A DNA stretch of 64,000 nucleotides, taken from contig JAPTYO010000017.1 of NCBI GenBank assembly GCA_036873135.1, positions 12,338,001 to 12,402,000 on the forward strand, in the 5' to 3' direction. This document shows positions 49,500-60,175 of the stretch, piece by piece. Within the stretch, counting starts at the first letter, position 1, and each line of letters starts with the position of its first letter. This DNA is from Clarkia xantiana subsp. parviflora. Lineage: Eukaryota > Streptophyta > Magnoliopsida > Myrtales > Onagraceae. The notes under the pieces were generated by a model. The model saw only the letters and a list, made by a program, of their open reading frames with translations, had not been told where the DNA came from and made no database searches. The translations under genes and the position numbers were made by a program.

Positions 49500-52495
49500 T
49501 CATTGCTCCTCTTCCTCGAGAATTACGTACTTGGCATTTGGATTTATGGCTGCTGATGATTGTGCTTTGTCATGTTCGGTGTTGTGACCACCCTTCTGTA
49601 GGTTTAGGTATCTGCCCAAATGGTAAACAATGAGCGTCAATAACATAGTAATTTACATGTGAGGATTGCCCAGAACTAGAGTGATATTAGTGCAGGGACA
49701 AGTTTCGACTTACTTGTACCAATTGAATAAACTGACTCCGATCATTATAGTCAAAAGACCGAATCCTTTCAGCCATGTAAATTCATCATGGAAATAAAAC
49801 ACTGCAACCTGAATAGAAGTTGTAACATAATTAGTACAATAAATAGGATAATTTGGAGAGAAAGAACCAGAGATAGGTTGTAATAATACCAAGATGGTGA
49901 CAGCTTCCTTGACAACACCAGCAATTGTCACTGTCACAGCACTGGTGACTGAGACAAGGATGTATTCTGTTAAAACCTACACAGGATAGTACTATCAGAT
50001 TGCTTGTCAAGCTTCTAAATTTACTTATCAATAGCAACTAAACTAAGATGCAAAAATTTAAACACTGAAGACTGGTAAAAATTTGGCCAAAGGTAAAAGA
50101 AAATTGAAAATTTCCAACATTTATACCATAAAGAAGGCCAGTGTTCCACCAAAGAGCATCAACAAGCAACTCCGAGTGACATGCAATGGACTATTGAAGT
50201 AATTATTGCTTCTAAACTCATGCCATGGATCGAACAGAAGAGAGAGAATGCCAGTTGCTATAGCCATCATTGGAGTTACATAACTCATAAATGTAATGGG
50301 ATCTTTCAGACCTGAAACCAGTGAGATGCAAGATCTGAGACTAATTAACAAATATATGAAATAACGGTCTTATATCAGACATCAAGTAAAGAAAGCATAT
50401 TACGTCAAATTTAATCCTAATAACACAGATATGAAGGATCAGATAACAACATACCGTAATCTTCTTTCTTGAGTTAGTAACGAACAAAGAGCCACACGCA
50501 ATTGACAACCAAGTTGATGCCGGAAAGTCATAAGGTAAGCACAGTCATTAGAATGGTACAAGTTAATGGTCGGCTATTCAGATTCTATGATGAGTTGGAC
50601 AAAAAATTGGAGAGAAAAGCACATACTTGCAAAAGGATTTGCATCATGCACCAACGAAATCCAGACATTACGGCAGCAAGCATGACAAAGATAAAGCCCC
50701 AAAACTCGAATGCAGTCTCCTTGGCAACTAGGGTGCAAACGACACGACAAAGTTATTAAGAATGCGGATAAATTAAGTCATGTGATTGGGCTGGACCAAA
50801 GCAATGCAGTCCCAATAATCCGATATCACTCATAAAGTGTGGATGAAATGCTCTCACACAAGGCATAAATACCTGTCAGTAGAATTCCAATGGAGATAAT
50901 AGTCATGATACCCAAGAGTTTAATGCTTGGAGTTTCCAACCTTCCAAACAAAAATGTGTTGATACAGAGATTAGGAGGGGGAAACTGTAATCCTTGAAAA
51001 AATAATGATGTATAAAATACAGATGCAGAAATAGACAGTGATTAGGAGGTCTAATAACTCCGACTGAAAAATGGATGGGGCTCTAATAAAATTCAGAGAT
51101 AGATCAAGGGGAATTTCAACGAAATTGATCAAGGGGAATTGACTGATGTCATAAAGGCATTTAACTTCCAAAGCTAGTTAAACATTTTGTTCAGAAGATC
51201 TTTGAGATCCTCTGACCTAAGTTGTGTTGAAGGGGATATGCATACAATCATTTAAAAGCTGTACCTATATATTTTTCATATTTATATAATCCCAATCTGC
51301 TATCAGTGTGAAAAAAAATTGCATGAGAGAAGGTCCCTCTTTAAGCATTTAAAAGCAGCAGGGTTTGTGCATAAATTAGTAAAGTATAAGGTACTTTTTT
51401 TTGGCAAAATTGGGTAATAGAAGTAAAGCGAAGGGTACCTGAAAGCAAAAGCAAATAGCAGAAGAAAAATTGGGGCTGCGGATTTGCACTGCAGATGGAA
51501 GCATATAATAATTTGTTAATCTGTCATCATTGATATCTATGAACTGATGGTTAGCATAAAGAAGAGAGTTAAATGAAACAGCAACTAAGAAGAGAGTTAA
51601 ATGAAACAGCAAGTAAGAAGAGAGTTAAATGAAACAGCAACTAACCATTGTAGCAAAAGTAACGGAGATGAATACAAGCGAAGCATTGCTGAGGTTTACA
51701 TCCATTGCTGTTGCAAGTGCTGTGGGTACAACTGTGAAAAGAAAATTCCATCTGTTGCATTAGTCGATAGAAAGTTAATAATCCAAAATGAGTGAATGTA
51801 GCAGAACAGACCATTCAAGAAACAAGTAATAGATCAAGCTCAACGGAAAATGAACTTATCGAAAGTATGCTGGCCCGAAAAGAAAAAATCTGAGACAAGC
51901 AATCATGGGATAGAATATACAGAATGCCTTTGCTTGAGTTACCTTTTGAAAGGTAGTCCCTCCATGATATAGAAACAATAGACTGGTGTTTATGAGATCT
52001 AAACCAAACGATGCCCTGTGACAGAACAGCTTGCATGGTAAAGTGAACGGTATTCATCAGCAAAGGAGCTGGAAACTTTCCCATGTCATCTCCTAGAAGA
52101 GTTTTATTATACCTACTCGAAACAAAAGAAACAGCAATTAAATAAATGAAAAAGAAAAGAGCATTGTGAATCTACAACTTCTGTCAAGGATTAATACGCA
52201 AGGGACAATATAAAAGGGCTTACAATGTCAAAAATGTGCTGAAGGTATACCAGACCAGTATGAAGAACAACGTCTTCAAAACATTGGCTGGAGAGAAGGT
52301 GTCATCTAGAGCTTGTGCTGGCACCCTGCGAATTCCCAAGGACTCAGAACCGTCTTCATCAGCTTCCAAAATGTCTTGATCCACCGGCAACCCATTTTCA
52401 ATACTTAAGGGTTCATACTTATCAGATGCATTTCCTGCATCATGTTTAGAGATGTTCTCCGCACTATCACTTCCTTTCAGAGATCCACTTTCCAT
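49500..52495 (-). CDS. Nucleotide-sugar / sugar-phosphate transporter-like membrane protein (TPT family, At1g06470-like)
   Basis: There are 11 coding exons on the minus strand: 52495-52224, 52112-51943, 51731-51646, 51488-51439, 50940-50873, 50727-50627, 50467-50455, 50311-50127, 49976-49890, 49808-49714 and 49611-49500. All have GT-AG borders and consistent phases, giving 412 residues. The first in-frame ATG (MESGSLKG) was taken as start; an upstream TTG is not used. An acidic cytosolic tail of about 75 residues precedes about ten hydrophobic segments. Typical triose-phosphate-translocator family stretches are YNKTLLGDD, LATAMDVNLSNASLVFISVT, CKSAAPIFLLLFAFAF, FRWCMMQILLQ and TSAVTVTIAGVVKEAVTI. 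Members exchange nucleotide sugars or phosphorylated sugars across Golgi, ER or plastid membranes; this one's substrate is unknown. Length and sequence resemble Arabidopsis At1g06470. Exon 7 is only 13 nt. Confidence 0.93.
51561..51645. repeat. 29-bp triplication beside a splice donor
   Basis: AAGAAGAGAGTTAAATGAAA plus CAGCAACTA occurs three times in tandem in intron 3 of the transporter gene. The last copy runs into the intron's donor (GTTAGTTGC on the minus strand). The other copies read CTTAGTTGC and CTTACTTGC, so they do not offer a competing GT at that position. Confidence 0.9.
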
Positions 52496-53300
52496 CTGAA
52501 ATTTCCCGTAGCAGTGCCTTTCTTTTTCTAGAAATTCATTGTGCAGATCATGACCTTGAAGAGTCGGCAATTCAAAATTAAATCGAACCTATCCTATTTA
52601 AAATTCACATGAATTGCAGTGTCCTCATTACACCAACCTGAGAAAGAGGGAGCTCATGTAAACCCAACTTGGGTTCCAGCTTGAGTGTATCTGTTTTCAG
52701 GGGCTACACCTACTTCTCTGAGCAGTAGACCATTCTGTAGGATCTCCTTCACCTTAAGACTTAAGAGATCCACTCATATATCTGATACTATGGTATTCAC
52801 CTCATTTGTCGCGCTTAAAGTAATGACACAGCTCCACCAAAAGTGGCATATATTAAGTCAATTAAGTTCTTCAGGTCAATCTTTTTGCATAATCTAGCAA
52901 CTTTTCCTCCAATACTGAAGTAAAGAGAACAGATGGCACTATCCTGATTCAACAAACCATAAAAGCATCAACAAGATGCTCGACGAAGAACACAAAGCAT
53001 ACATTTCAATGCCGTAACTGAATCTACCGCACGATCGCTGCAAAGACGAGGATTAACGTCTGATTGAAATGAAATGTCAATCAAAAGCAGCTAAAATGGA
53101 AACAACTTTGAGCTAATTAAGAAGGCAGTTTCTACCTCGGGAGAATCGGCGGCGACGGTTCAATAAAGAAGCAGAAATTCACATACAGAGCATAAGATTG
53201 GCGGCCTCCAACCTGAGGTCGCGGAAGAGATGGATAGATCTGAACCCTGAAGCTCGAGCGCAGGGACAGATCTAATCTGGAAGAATGAATGTGGCGCGCA
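52496..53300 (-). promoter_or_regulatory. 5' leader, probable leader intron and promoter of the transporter gene
   Basis: A GC-richer block at about 53136-53290 looks like a 5' UTR exon and ends in a donor-like CCCGAG|GTAGAAA (minus). An acceptor-like CTTCAAG|GTCATG lies near 52548. The interval between is AT-rich with no coding frame. The promoter would lie to the right of about 53290. Confidence 0.45.
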
Positions 53301-53994
53301 GGTTAGTTTGATAATGAGTGCGCGCGTCTCGTCTGGTCAGGTCCGGTTTAGGTGTTATTCTGTCGATGTCGTTGGTTGTTAATTGTTGTTATGTCTTTCG
53401 CGTTGGGTTATGCGTCTTTCAAAGAATCATTTTAGCTGATTTCATTCTCAAATAATATTTTTTTTTTTCCAACCTCAAATAATATGATTTTTTTTTGGGC
53501 CAAAACCTCAAATAATATGATTGACTCGCGTAATTTCGTTAGATTTATAGTATTAATTAAATTCATGTTTAATTTTTTTTTTTTTAATTTTACTTTCACA
53601 TGAAAATTTTAATTTGCAAATATAAAAGGTAATGATATTCAAAAATAAATAATATTATAATAAATTACAGGAAATAAATTTACTATAAATAATAAAATTA
53701 CATAATATTATTTTTTTAGGGATATAATCAAATTGGTATATGAAATAACATGTCAAGACAAATTGGAATCCGATATAATTAATGTGACTTTTAAGTATCT
53801 GGAAATATCAGTATTGCTCCTTATGTATTTTTCTTTTGTTATGGACAGAAAAGATTGTGTGCGTGGCATGTGACCAATTTTTCTGAAAAAAAATGTATTA
53901 ACTTAAATTGACAAAAAAAAAATTAGAGAACACACAAGAAATGAGTCATTCTTCTTTACAGCCGACTTAGAAAATGGACTTTGATTTCCCTCAG
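53301..53994. other. AT-rich intergenic DNA
   Basis: There is a short local duplication (CCTCAAATAATATGATT near 53474 and 53506) and poly-T runs. No gene is seen. Confidence 0.5.
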
Positions 53995-54076
53995 GCCTCA
54001 ACGCATTTCGGGGAGAACCAGCTAGCTCTGGGTTCGAGTGGCATTTCACCCCTAACCACAACTCATCCGCTGATTC
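53995..54076 (-). pseudogene. rrn23: Plastid 23S rRNA fragment (organelle-derived)
   Basis: The minus strand reads GAATCAGCGGATGAGTTGTG, then GGGGTGAAATGCCACTCG and GAGCTAGCTGGTTCTCCCCG, ending GAAATGCGTTGAGGC. This is a conserved domain II stretch of bacterial-type large-subunit rRNA, in plastid-like form. Similarity stops on both sides, leaving about 82 bp. It may have come directly from plastid DNA or through plastid DNA carried in the mitochondrion. It is not a functional rRNA gene. Confidence 0.85.
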
Positions 54077-55370
54077 AATATAACAGAAAATTCTACTAAT
54101 TCCGATATCGATTCCGATTTCGATCCTAATTCCGATACCGATCCTAATTATATTCCACAGCCAAGCTACAACTTCTATACGCTTTTCATCTTATAAACCA
54201 ACTCAATACTGCCTTCATATCGTGCTTTTCATTTTAAGTTCAGATTTTGCTTTCCGCTGAGCAATTAACATGACAAATATATATATATATATATATATAT
54301 AACCTATGATCTTGTTAGATCGTAAAAGTCTATGCTTTCTAGTTCTGTCGCGATTAACACCTACAAAAAGGAAGGGTGGAGTTTTGCCTACGATTTATTT
54401 TCTATAGTTAAAATATTATAGAGTTATTGGAAGTACCGATTTTAATAATGAATGCAATAAGATTACTATTTATAGGAGATTCTACCCGACTTTAAGGCGG
54501 TGACTTTTTGTTTGTGATTGGTCATCATAAGACGGTGGTGACTGACATTTTGTTGGTTGAGTGATGACAAGTAGATCGCCGTCTATTCTAATAACTAATA
54601 TGTCGCCACCTGTCTTGATGACTAGTAAGTCGCCACATATTTTTATGACAAGTAGATCGTCACATGTTTTGGTTATAAAGTAAATTATTTATATTAGTGT
54701 TGCCCTATTTTTGGATGTGTTATAGTTGGAGGATGAAATTTGTCATCCTTAGGTTGGAGACTTTCCTTATAGTGGTGTCGTCTTAATTAAAGGTTTCCTA
54801 TATTGTCAATGTGTTTATATAAGGAGCCTAACAATCATCTAATCAACTATTACGACATTTACAAAAAAAAAAAAACTATTACGACGCTTTTCATTTTGAT
54901 AGAGCGAGTCGGTTTGATGGTTCGATGCAGGTGATGGAGAAAGGATCTTAAGTCGAACTTGGTGGGAGTGCTCTTTTGTTGTTCGAATTCAAAATTTCTC
55001 ATAAGTCGAACATTTGGACTTAACAAGAAGTATAAATTTGTTGGAGCAAGTTGAAGAATAAGAAATAAAGTGTCCCAGATTTAAATAATAATAATAATAA
55101 AGACTTGCTAATGTGGCACATTCTCATGTTTTAAATTTTAATTTGTTATTTTGCCATGTGATATTTTTTACTTAATTTATTAGACTTATTGATGTAGTAT
55201 GTTCTTAATATTAATATATATTTTGCCGTGTGAGATTTAATTATTTAATCTAATAAAATGAATGAGAATTATAATTTACATTATATTTATTATTTAGTTA
55301 TGTAGCTGAAATAATAATGACACGTCAGCAGTTGAAAGGGTCGGAGTGAGGCGGATTGTCTGTCTCTACA
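54077..55370. other. Intergenic DNA with a degenerate short repeat
   Basis: Near 54100-54150, ATTCCGAT-type octamers recur. Between 54480 and 54680, GTGACAAGTAGATCGCC / GTAAGTCGCCAC-like units repeat four or five times about 30-40 bp apart. A TA microsatellite lies at 54277-54300. No coding frame is visible. Confidence 0.5.
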
Positions 55371-55462
55371 CTCGGGCCATCCTATTAGGCCCACGCCGAT
55401 TCCTACTAGTTCTTCCACTTAAACCCTAATGATTTCGAGAGGAGCTAATTTTGCCTATATAA
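55371..55462 (+). promoter_or_regulatory. Site II / telo-box / TATA promoter of a snoRNA locus
   Basis: GGGCC (55374-55378) and AGGCCCA (55387-55393) are site II-type elements. A perfect telo-box AAACCCTAA lies at 55421-55429 and a TATA box TATATAA at 55456-55462. This combination, in this order and spacing, is the established promoter type of plant snoRNA and ribosome-biogenesis genes. The first candidate snoRNA begins about 155 bp downstream of the TATA box. Confidence 0.65.
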
Positions 55463-55613
55463 TGACGCCGTCTTGTACAACTTATTCATTCTATTTTCGC
55501 CCCTACAACATTGATCATCCTGTTTCCGAAATTTTGTTTTCTTGGAGCTCCTTGATTGTTCTCATCGCTATCGTTTGTGATTTCTGATGATTTTGCGGAT
55601 CGAGAAGAAGAAG

Positions 55614-55684
55614 ACAGCGGTGATGATGCAATTTATTGTGGACTAGAGTTTCTGATCTGGGCTCTTCTCCCAGTCTGAAGACTA
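55614..55684 (+). ncRNA. Probable C/D box snoRNA guiding 25S rRNA methylation
   Basis: Box C GTGATGA is at 55620-55626, box D' CTGA at 55652-55655 and box D CTGA at 55675-55678, 49 nt after the C box start-to-end. The ten bases GGACTAGAGT at 55640-55649, just before D', are an exact antisense match to ACUCUAGUCC in the conserved 25S rRNA segment GACUCUAGUCCGAC, as I remember it. The box +5 rule points to the third base of that match (a U). The terminal stem is weak, as in some plant polycistronic snoRNAs. No protein frame covers the locus. Confidence 0.6.
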
Positions 55685-55751
55685 ACCCTTGGCTGTCTGA
55701 GCAATCTTCTTCTTCATCGATCAAATTTGTTTTCAAATTAGGGTTTTTGCG

Positions 55752-55822
55752 GGGCTGATGATGATAAATTTAAATATCTTAGCGGATTTCAGTGAGATTT
55801 AGCATCAATGATCTGATTGTTA
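55752..55822 (+). ncRNA. Possible second C/D box snoRNA of the same transcript
   Basis: Box C ATGATGA (55758-55764) and box D CTGA (55813-55816) have about the same spacing as the first candidate, 75 nt further on. I could not match its guide regions to an rRNA from memory, and D' is not clear. Plant snoRNAs are often clustered, which supports it by context only. Confidence 0.3.
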
Positions 55823-56800
55823 CACACACTGAAGCCTCTTTTATCTTTAAAGATTGAGTGAAATTAAGGGGGGATTGATAGATGCAGTGATGAGGTTAAA
55901 ACACCGAGGGGTGTTGAGGGCAGTGGACGAGACTCTCTTAATTTGGGAGGATCTCGCCGTGAGCCTATTCAAAAAACGACTTCTCCTTCCACTAAGCTTC
56001 TATTCTATCCTCTATTTGATTGAAAATGTCGTCCATTACCAATTCTATTGTTGCTCTAGATATAATGTCTTAGAAGCAAGATAAATTCTTTGTGGCACTA
56101 TCCTCATCATTACCTTGTTTCAGTGCCCACTCGATCCTGGAAACTACCAAGTCCTACTACAACTTTACTGTTTACAAATTGCTAACTAAAAATTGGATAT
56201 TTAGACAAACGGGGTTAGCTTTAATTTTGTTTTGATAATTTGATCTGCTTATTGTGAGCAAATTACTACCTGAAATACCATCTCTGGATATAGCACAAAA
56301 TACTATCTGAAAAACGATCTCTGGATATTGCCCAGTTTGAGCCTCTATTTCACCATGGCTAATTAAAAATCAAAACTTTAAATCGTCATGCCTAAATTGA
56401 TTTAGTCATGAGTTTTTCTTGATTTGTACTTCTGCTAGACATACGGACCCAAGTTTTTTTTGGTGGCCATACCAAATTAGGGTTTGGAAAACCATATCTG
56501 ACATGAGCCAGATCAGGCAGGGACTGTCAGTTTAATTTACCAAAACCCTAGATTATGCTGTGACATATTTGTGCTAAATCACTCTTATCTGAGTCATGAT
56601 GAAGTAAGTACTCAATAGTAATTAGTAACCTAAAAACAAGAGATGTACAAACCCCTAAAATAAAAATAAAAACGGTGAGGTACTTATTAGGTTTTAATTT
56701 AACGCAATTATTCTAACGAAGTCATCTCAAACCATATCAATACTGGAGTCTATAATAAACTATGAAAACAGAGTATTACATTACAAGTAGTGTAATAAAA
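55823..56800. other. Intergenic region between the snoRNA locus and HSF gene
   Basis: The plus-strand ORF at 55854-56084 has no recognisable motif and is not called. The last 200 bp probably hold the 3' UTR of the HSF gene (minus). Nothing else is evident. Confidence 0.5.
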
Positions 56801-58123
56801 TCAACCGAACCACGTAACATAATGTGGATTCCACCATGACTTCCCATGCTCAGCTACCGTGTTGGTATCCCGTCTCTCCGATTGGACTTCCTGCGAAGAA
56901 TCATCCGAAGGGCGAGGGGCTTCTGTGAGGAACTGTCCCCAGAACACATCGTTCATCTCCGCCGCTGCCACCTCCTTCACTACTACCTCCACGTCACCGT
57001 TATTATTGCTCGGCTCCAAGTTCACGTCGATGATCGAGCACTTATGCCCGATGTCCTCCGCGTTGTTGTTATAAACCGATGAAGTCGTGGGGCTAAACTC
57101 CGGCAACGATTGGTTCTCCTTTGAAGAAGTCGCCGGCGACCATGTTTCAGTCATGTTTCCTATAATATTATCTTCTTCTTCTTTGTTCATTCTTTCACCT
57201 ACCCCATGTATGAAACTATTCCAGAAAGTCAAAGAACTCCCCAGCTTCTCAACTGAGTTCAGATCTAGTGGGGAGCTACTGTTTTCTTCCGAATCTCGGG
57301 TTTGATCAAGTTCTAACAGTCTTCTTCGTTTTCCTCGAACGCGATCTGATTCCTCGACCAGAGCAGGGCCGAACTCATGTTTCTCCATCAACTCACCTAA
57401 AAACGAGACCAACTCTGTCTGTCTGGTCTCCATTTCTTGCAGCTGCTTTCGCAAGAAGTGAATTTCGGAGCCAGTGTCGTGATTCTCTCCACGGTGATTC
57501 TTCAGCTCTGCCTGAAGCAAAGAGTTCTCCTGCTGCAGCCGGTTGATTTCTTCCTCGTACAACCGTTTTTCAGAATCGGATGCTATGGTTTGTACGGAGT
57601 GGCTATGGATCGGTTTCCGACGGTAAATGTTGTTGAGGAGATGTTTCTTGCCTCTCAAGAAATCTTCGTTTGCGAATTCCCATTGGTCTGGATCTATCTT
57701 TCTGAACCCCTGTATGACCATAATTATGTGAATCATCATCAATCAGTTCCCAAATAACATAACGAAGCAGGTTCAAATCTGGTACAATTAGACAGATATT
57801 ATTATTCTTATACACTCAACATCACTGACAGTTCTTCATAAACATCAGAAATGATAAAAAAAAAAAAGAGGTTTGAAAAGGCGACACAGACATAGACAAG
57901 AACTTACGTAAGTATTGAGCTGGCGGACGAAGCTAGAGAAGTTGTTGTGCTTGAAGTAGAGAGGGAGGAGCTCTTTGCAGAAGTCGGGTGGGTTCCAGAC
58001 GATGAAGCTGCAGCCGCTGTCGCTCCACGATACGAGGAAATTGGTCTGAGGATCGTCCACCATGTCGTACGTCTTGATCAGAAACGGTGCCGGAGCGGCC
58101 GCCTTGCTCTGTGACTCCTCCAT
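56801..58123 (-). CDS. HSFA4-like: Class A heat shock transcription factor, HsfA4-like
   Basis: Two exons, 58123-57908 and 57709-56801, are joined at GT-AG borders inside the DNA-binding domain (QLNTY|GFRK), the position conserved in plant Hsf genes. The protein has 374 residues. The DNA-binding domain is at about 13-106 ([32 protein letters not shown]). A HR-A/B coiled coil at about 125-195 has the class A insertion, and a basic nuclear signal RGKRRRLLE lies near 208. Two acidic-aromatic activation motifs, SLTFWNSFI and [10 protein letters not shown], are the A4 signature. It should bind heat shock elements as a trimer and activate stress genes; A4 members are linked to oxidative and heavy-metal stress. 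The C-terminus ends shortly after WWNPH, and no leucine-rich export signal is visible, unlike typical A4 proteins. I start at ATG 58123, not the GTG at 58126. Confidence 0.95.
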
Positions 58124-58468
58124 CACGGATGAATTGTCGGAGAGAATTGGGAGTTGTACAGATCAGATCGCAAGAGAGAGAGAGAGAACGGAACGGTTTG
58201 ACCTCTGGCTTCGGTTTCACAACAATTGAGTTGAAATTTGAGGTTTTCTGCGAATAAAAATGGCAGAGATATTTGACTTTTCAAACCAAAGGAAACATGT
58301 GTTGAATGAAACTTTGGCCAAAATAAATAAAAATTGTTGAATCAAAACCATTGACTGGGGGTACTGTTGATGTTGAAATTGAAATAATAATAAAGGCGGC
58401 TCACCACGCGGTTGTGGAAGACTTTACCTACACTTAATCACTCTCACAGCCCAAAGTCTAGGCCTAAG
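58124..58468 (-). promoter_or_regulatory. Leader and proximal promoter of the HSF gene
   Basis: A GAGAGAGAGAGAGA tract occurs at 58173-58186 in the leader region. I did not find a clear heat shock element (nGAAnnTTCnnGAAn) in this stretch. Confidence 0.4.
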
Positions 58469-60175
58469 AGCACTTCCACGGGTATGGCCCAAGTTTCTAG
58501 TTTTATATTGTAAATTTATAATTGTAGAGAGTTTTAGTATTTAAATACAAGTTTTTAGTTTTAATTTTGAGTTAATAAGTCTTTTGGTCCAACATGTTTG
58601 ACAACTTTTGGGTTTTGATCATATATATATATTTTTTTTTGCCTAGTTTTGGTACCATATATTTGAAAACTTTTGGTTTTTGATCAATCCGTTAGTTGAC
58701 CGTCAATTTGACCGTTAAATAGTCATATGACTTGCATTATAAATATTACTATTTTGCTTTTATCGAGTGACTATAACTCCCACGTTAATGTTCATCTGGT
58801 GCCAACTTTTTATATTTTTTTATTCAATTATTTTGCTTCCCTCGTTGATTGTATATATATTATGCTACGGTAATTCAGATAGACATGATCCGTAGTCGGT
58901 CATTTTAAATATTATGTAAGTTAAATAAATGTAAGAATCAAAATTACTACTTTTTAATTTCGAATCAATTTCAGAATTTTCATATATAACTTGTTTATAT
59001 TTCACCATGTTGAATAACCATTAATTCTAAATTTTAAAATACTATAACATTTCATAATATTAAATATGGAAAATAATTTATTAAAAACATTATATTATTT
59101 TAAGGCATATATATTTCTATATAATTTACATATTATATTATATTATTGTATGAAAGAAATATATTTTGTTTAAGATAAATTGTAATAAAAAGTATACATT
59201 TAGAATGATGTATAATATATTTCTGATTTACGTATATTGGAAATCATTAGTAAAAACACATGATTAATACATATAATCGATTTACTAATATGAACTTATG
59301 GATGTACATAAAAGTGAATTTGCTTACGATATAATGAATCAAGATATGTCAATCAACGTATAATAGATATACACAGATCTCGTATCAAATGTATATAGAA
59401 AATAATTTTTAGTTACGTGTTAAAGATAAACATAAAAAATTACAAGAAGATTTGGTCGAACATCTCTGACAATTTAGTAATGTGTGTGACAATTTTATGT
59501 AGTCTCAATATATATATATATATATACATATATATTATTTTTTATTTTAGTTGGAAACTTCAATGTGTTATTTTATTTTATGTAATTTTAAATTATTGCA
59601 ATCATTATCTGAAAAATTTACGTGCTCATTTTTATAGTATATTTGTAGTATTTTTTTAATCATTTTTAATTACCAAAAGAATCGTAATTTTTTTTATATT
59701 ATTATAGTACGTAAATAAATGAACTATTACCCTAAAGACGTCGTGTTTCGAAGTTCAGGATAACAACAAACGTCGGTCAAAAGTGGAACCCAGGTATTTG
59801 ATTTACAATTGACAAACTTTAACGAATTCATAAAAAATGTAAATTTTATTAAAAAAATCAATTACATTTTTATGATTTTGTACATATTTTCACTATTTAA
59901 AAAAAAAAAAATTTAAAACAGTCTAACACTTGAATCTCATTATTTGTTCATGTCCGTATTTTTTTTTTAAAATATGAATATTTAATTTATAATAATGCTT
60001 AAAAATTATATTTAGAGTATGAAATTACGTGAGTTCCAATATAAATGTGGAACTTAACATCAACTACTAGAGAGAGTTCCAATTTTACTGTAGCAGTTTC
60101 ATTTTAATGAGTTGGCAATGATGTGGCTGCTAATGTGGAAGCACTAGGGGACTAACCATTCAGAGTGCTCTAAAA
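58469..60175. mobile_element. Possible non-autonomous DNA transposon
   Basis: AGAGCACTTCCACGGG on the left and, inverted, AGAGCACTCTGAATGGTTAG on the right resemble the GAGCATCTCCAATGG-type ends common in plant non-autonomous elements. GTGGCTGCTAATGTGGAAGC next to the right end also fits. The termini match only for about 8-9 bp, and I could not define a clean target duplication. The 1.7-kb interior is AT-rich and non-coding. Confidence 0.3.

Noticed and set aside
55854..56084. 76-codon plus-strand ORF downstream of the snoRNA locus
   Set aside because: No known motif, no splice context, and ordinary composition; could be part of a non-coding transcript.
58124..58468. Heat shock element in the HSF promoter
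   Set aside because: The nearest candidate (TTCTGCGAA near 58249) has the wrong spacing between half-sites.
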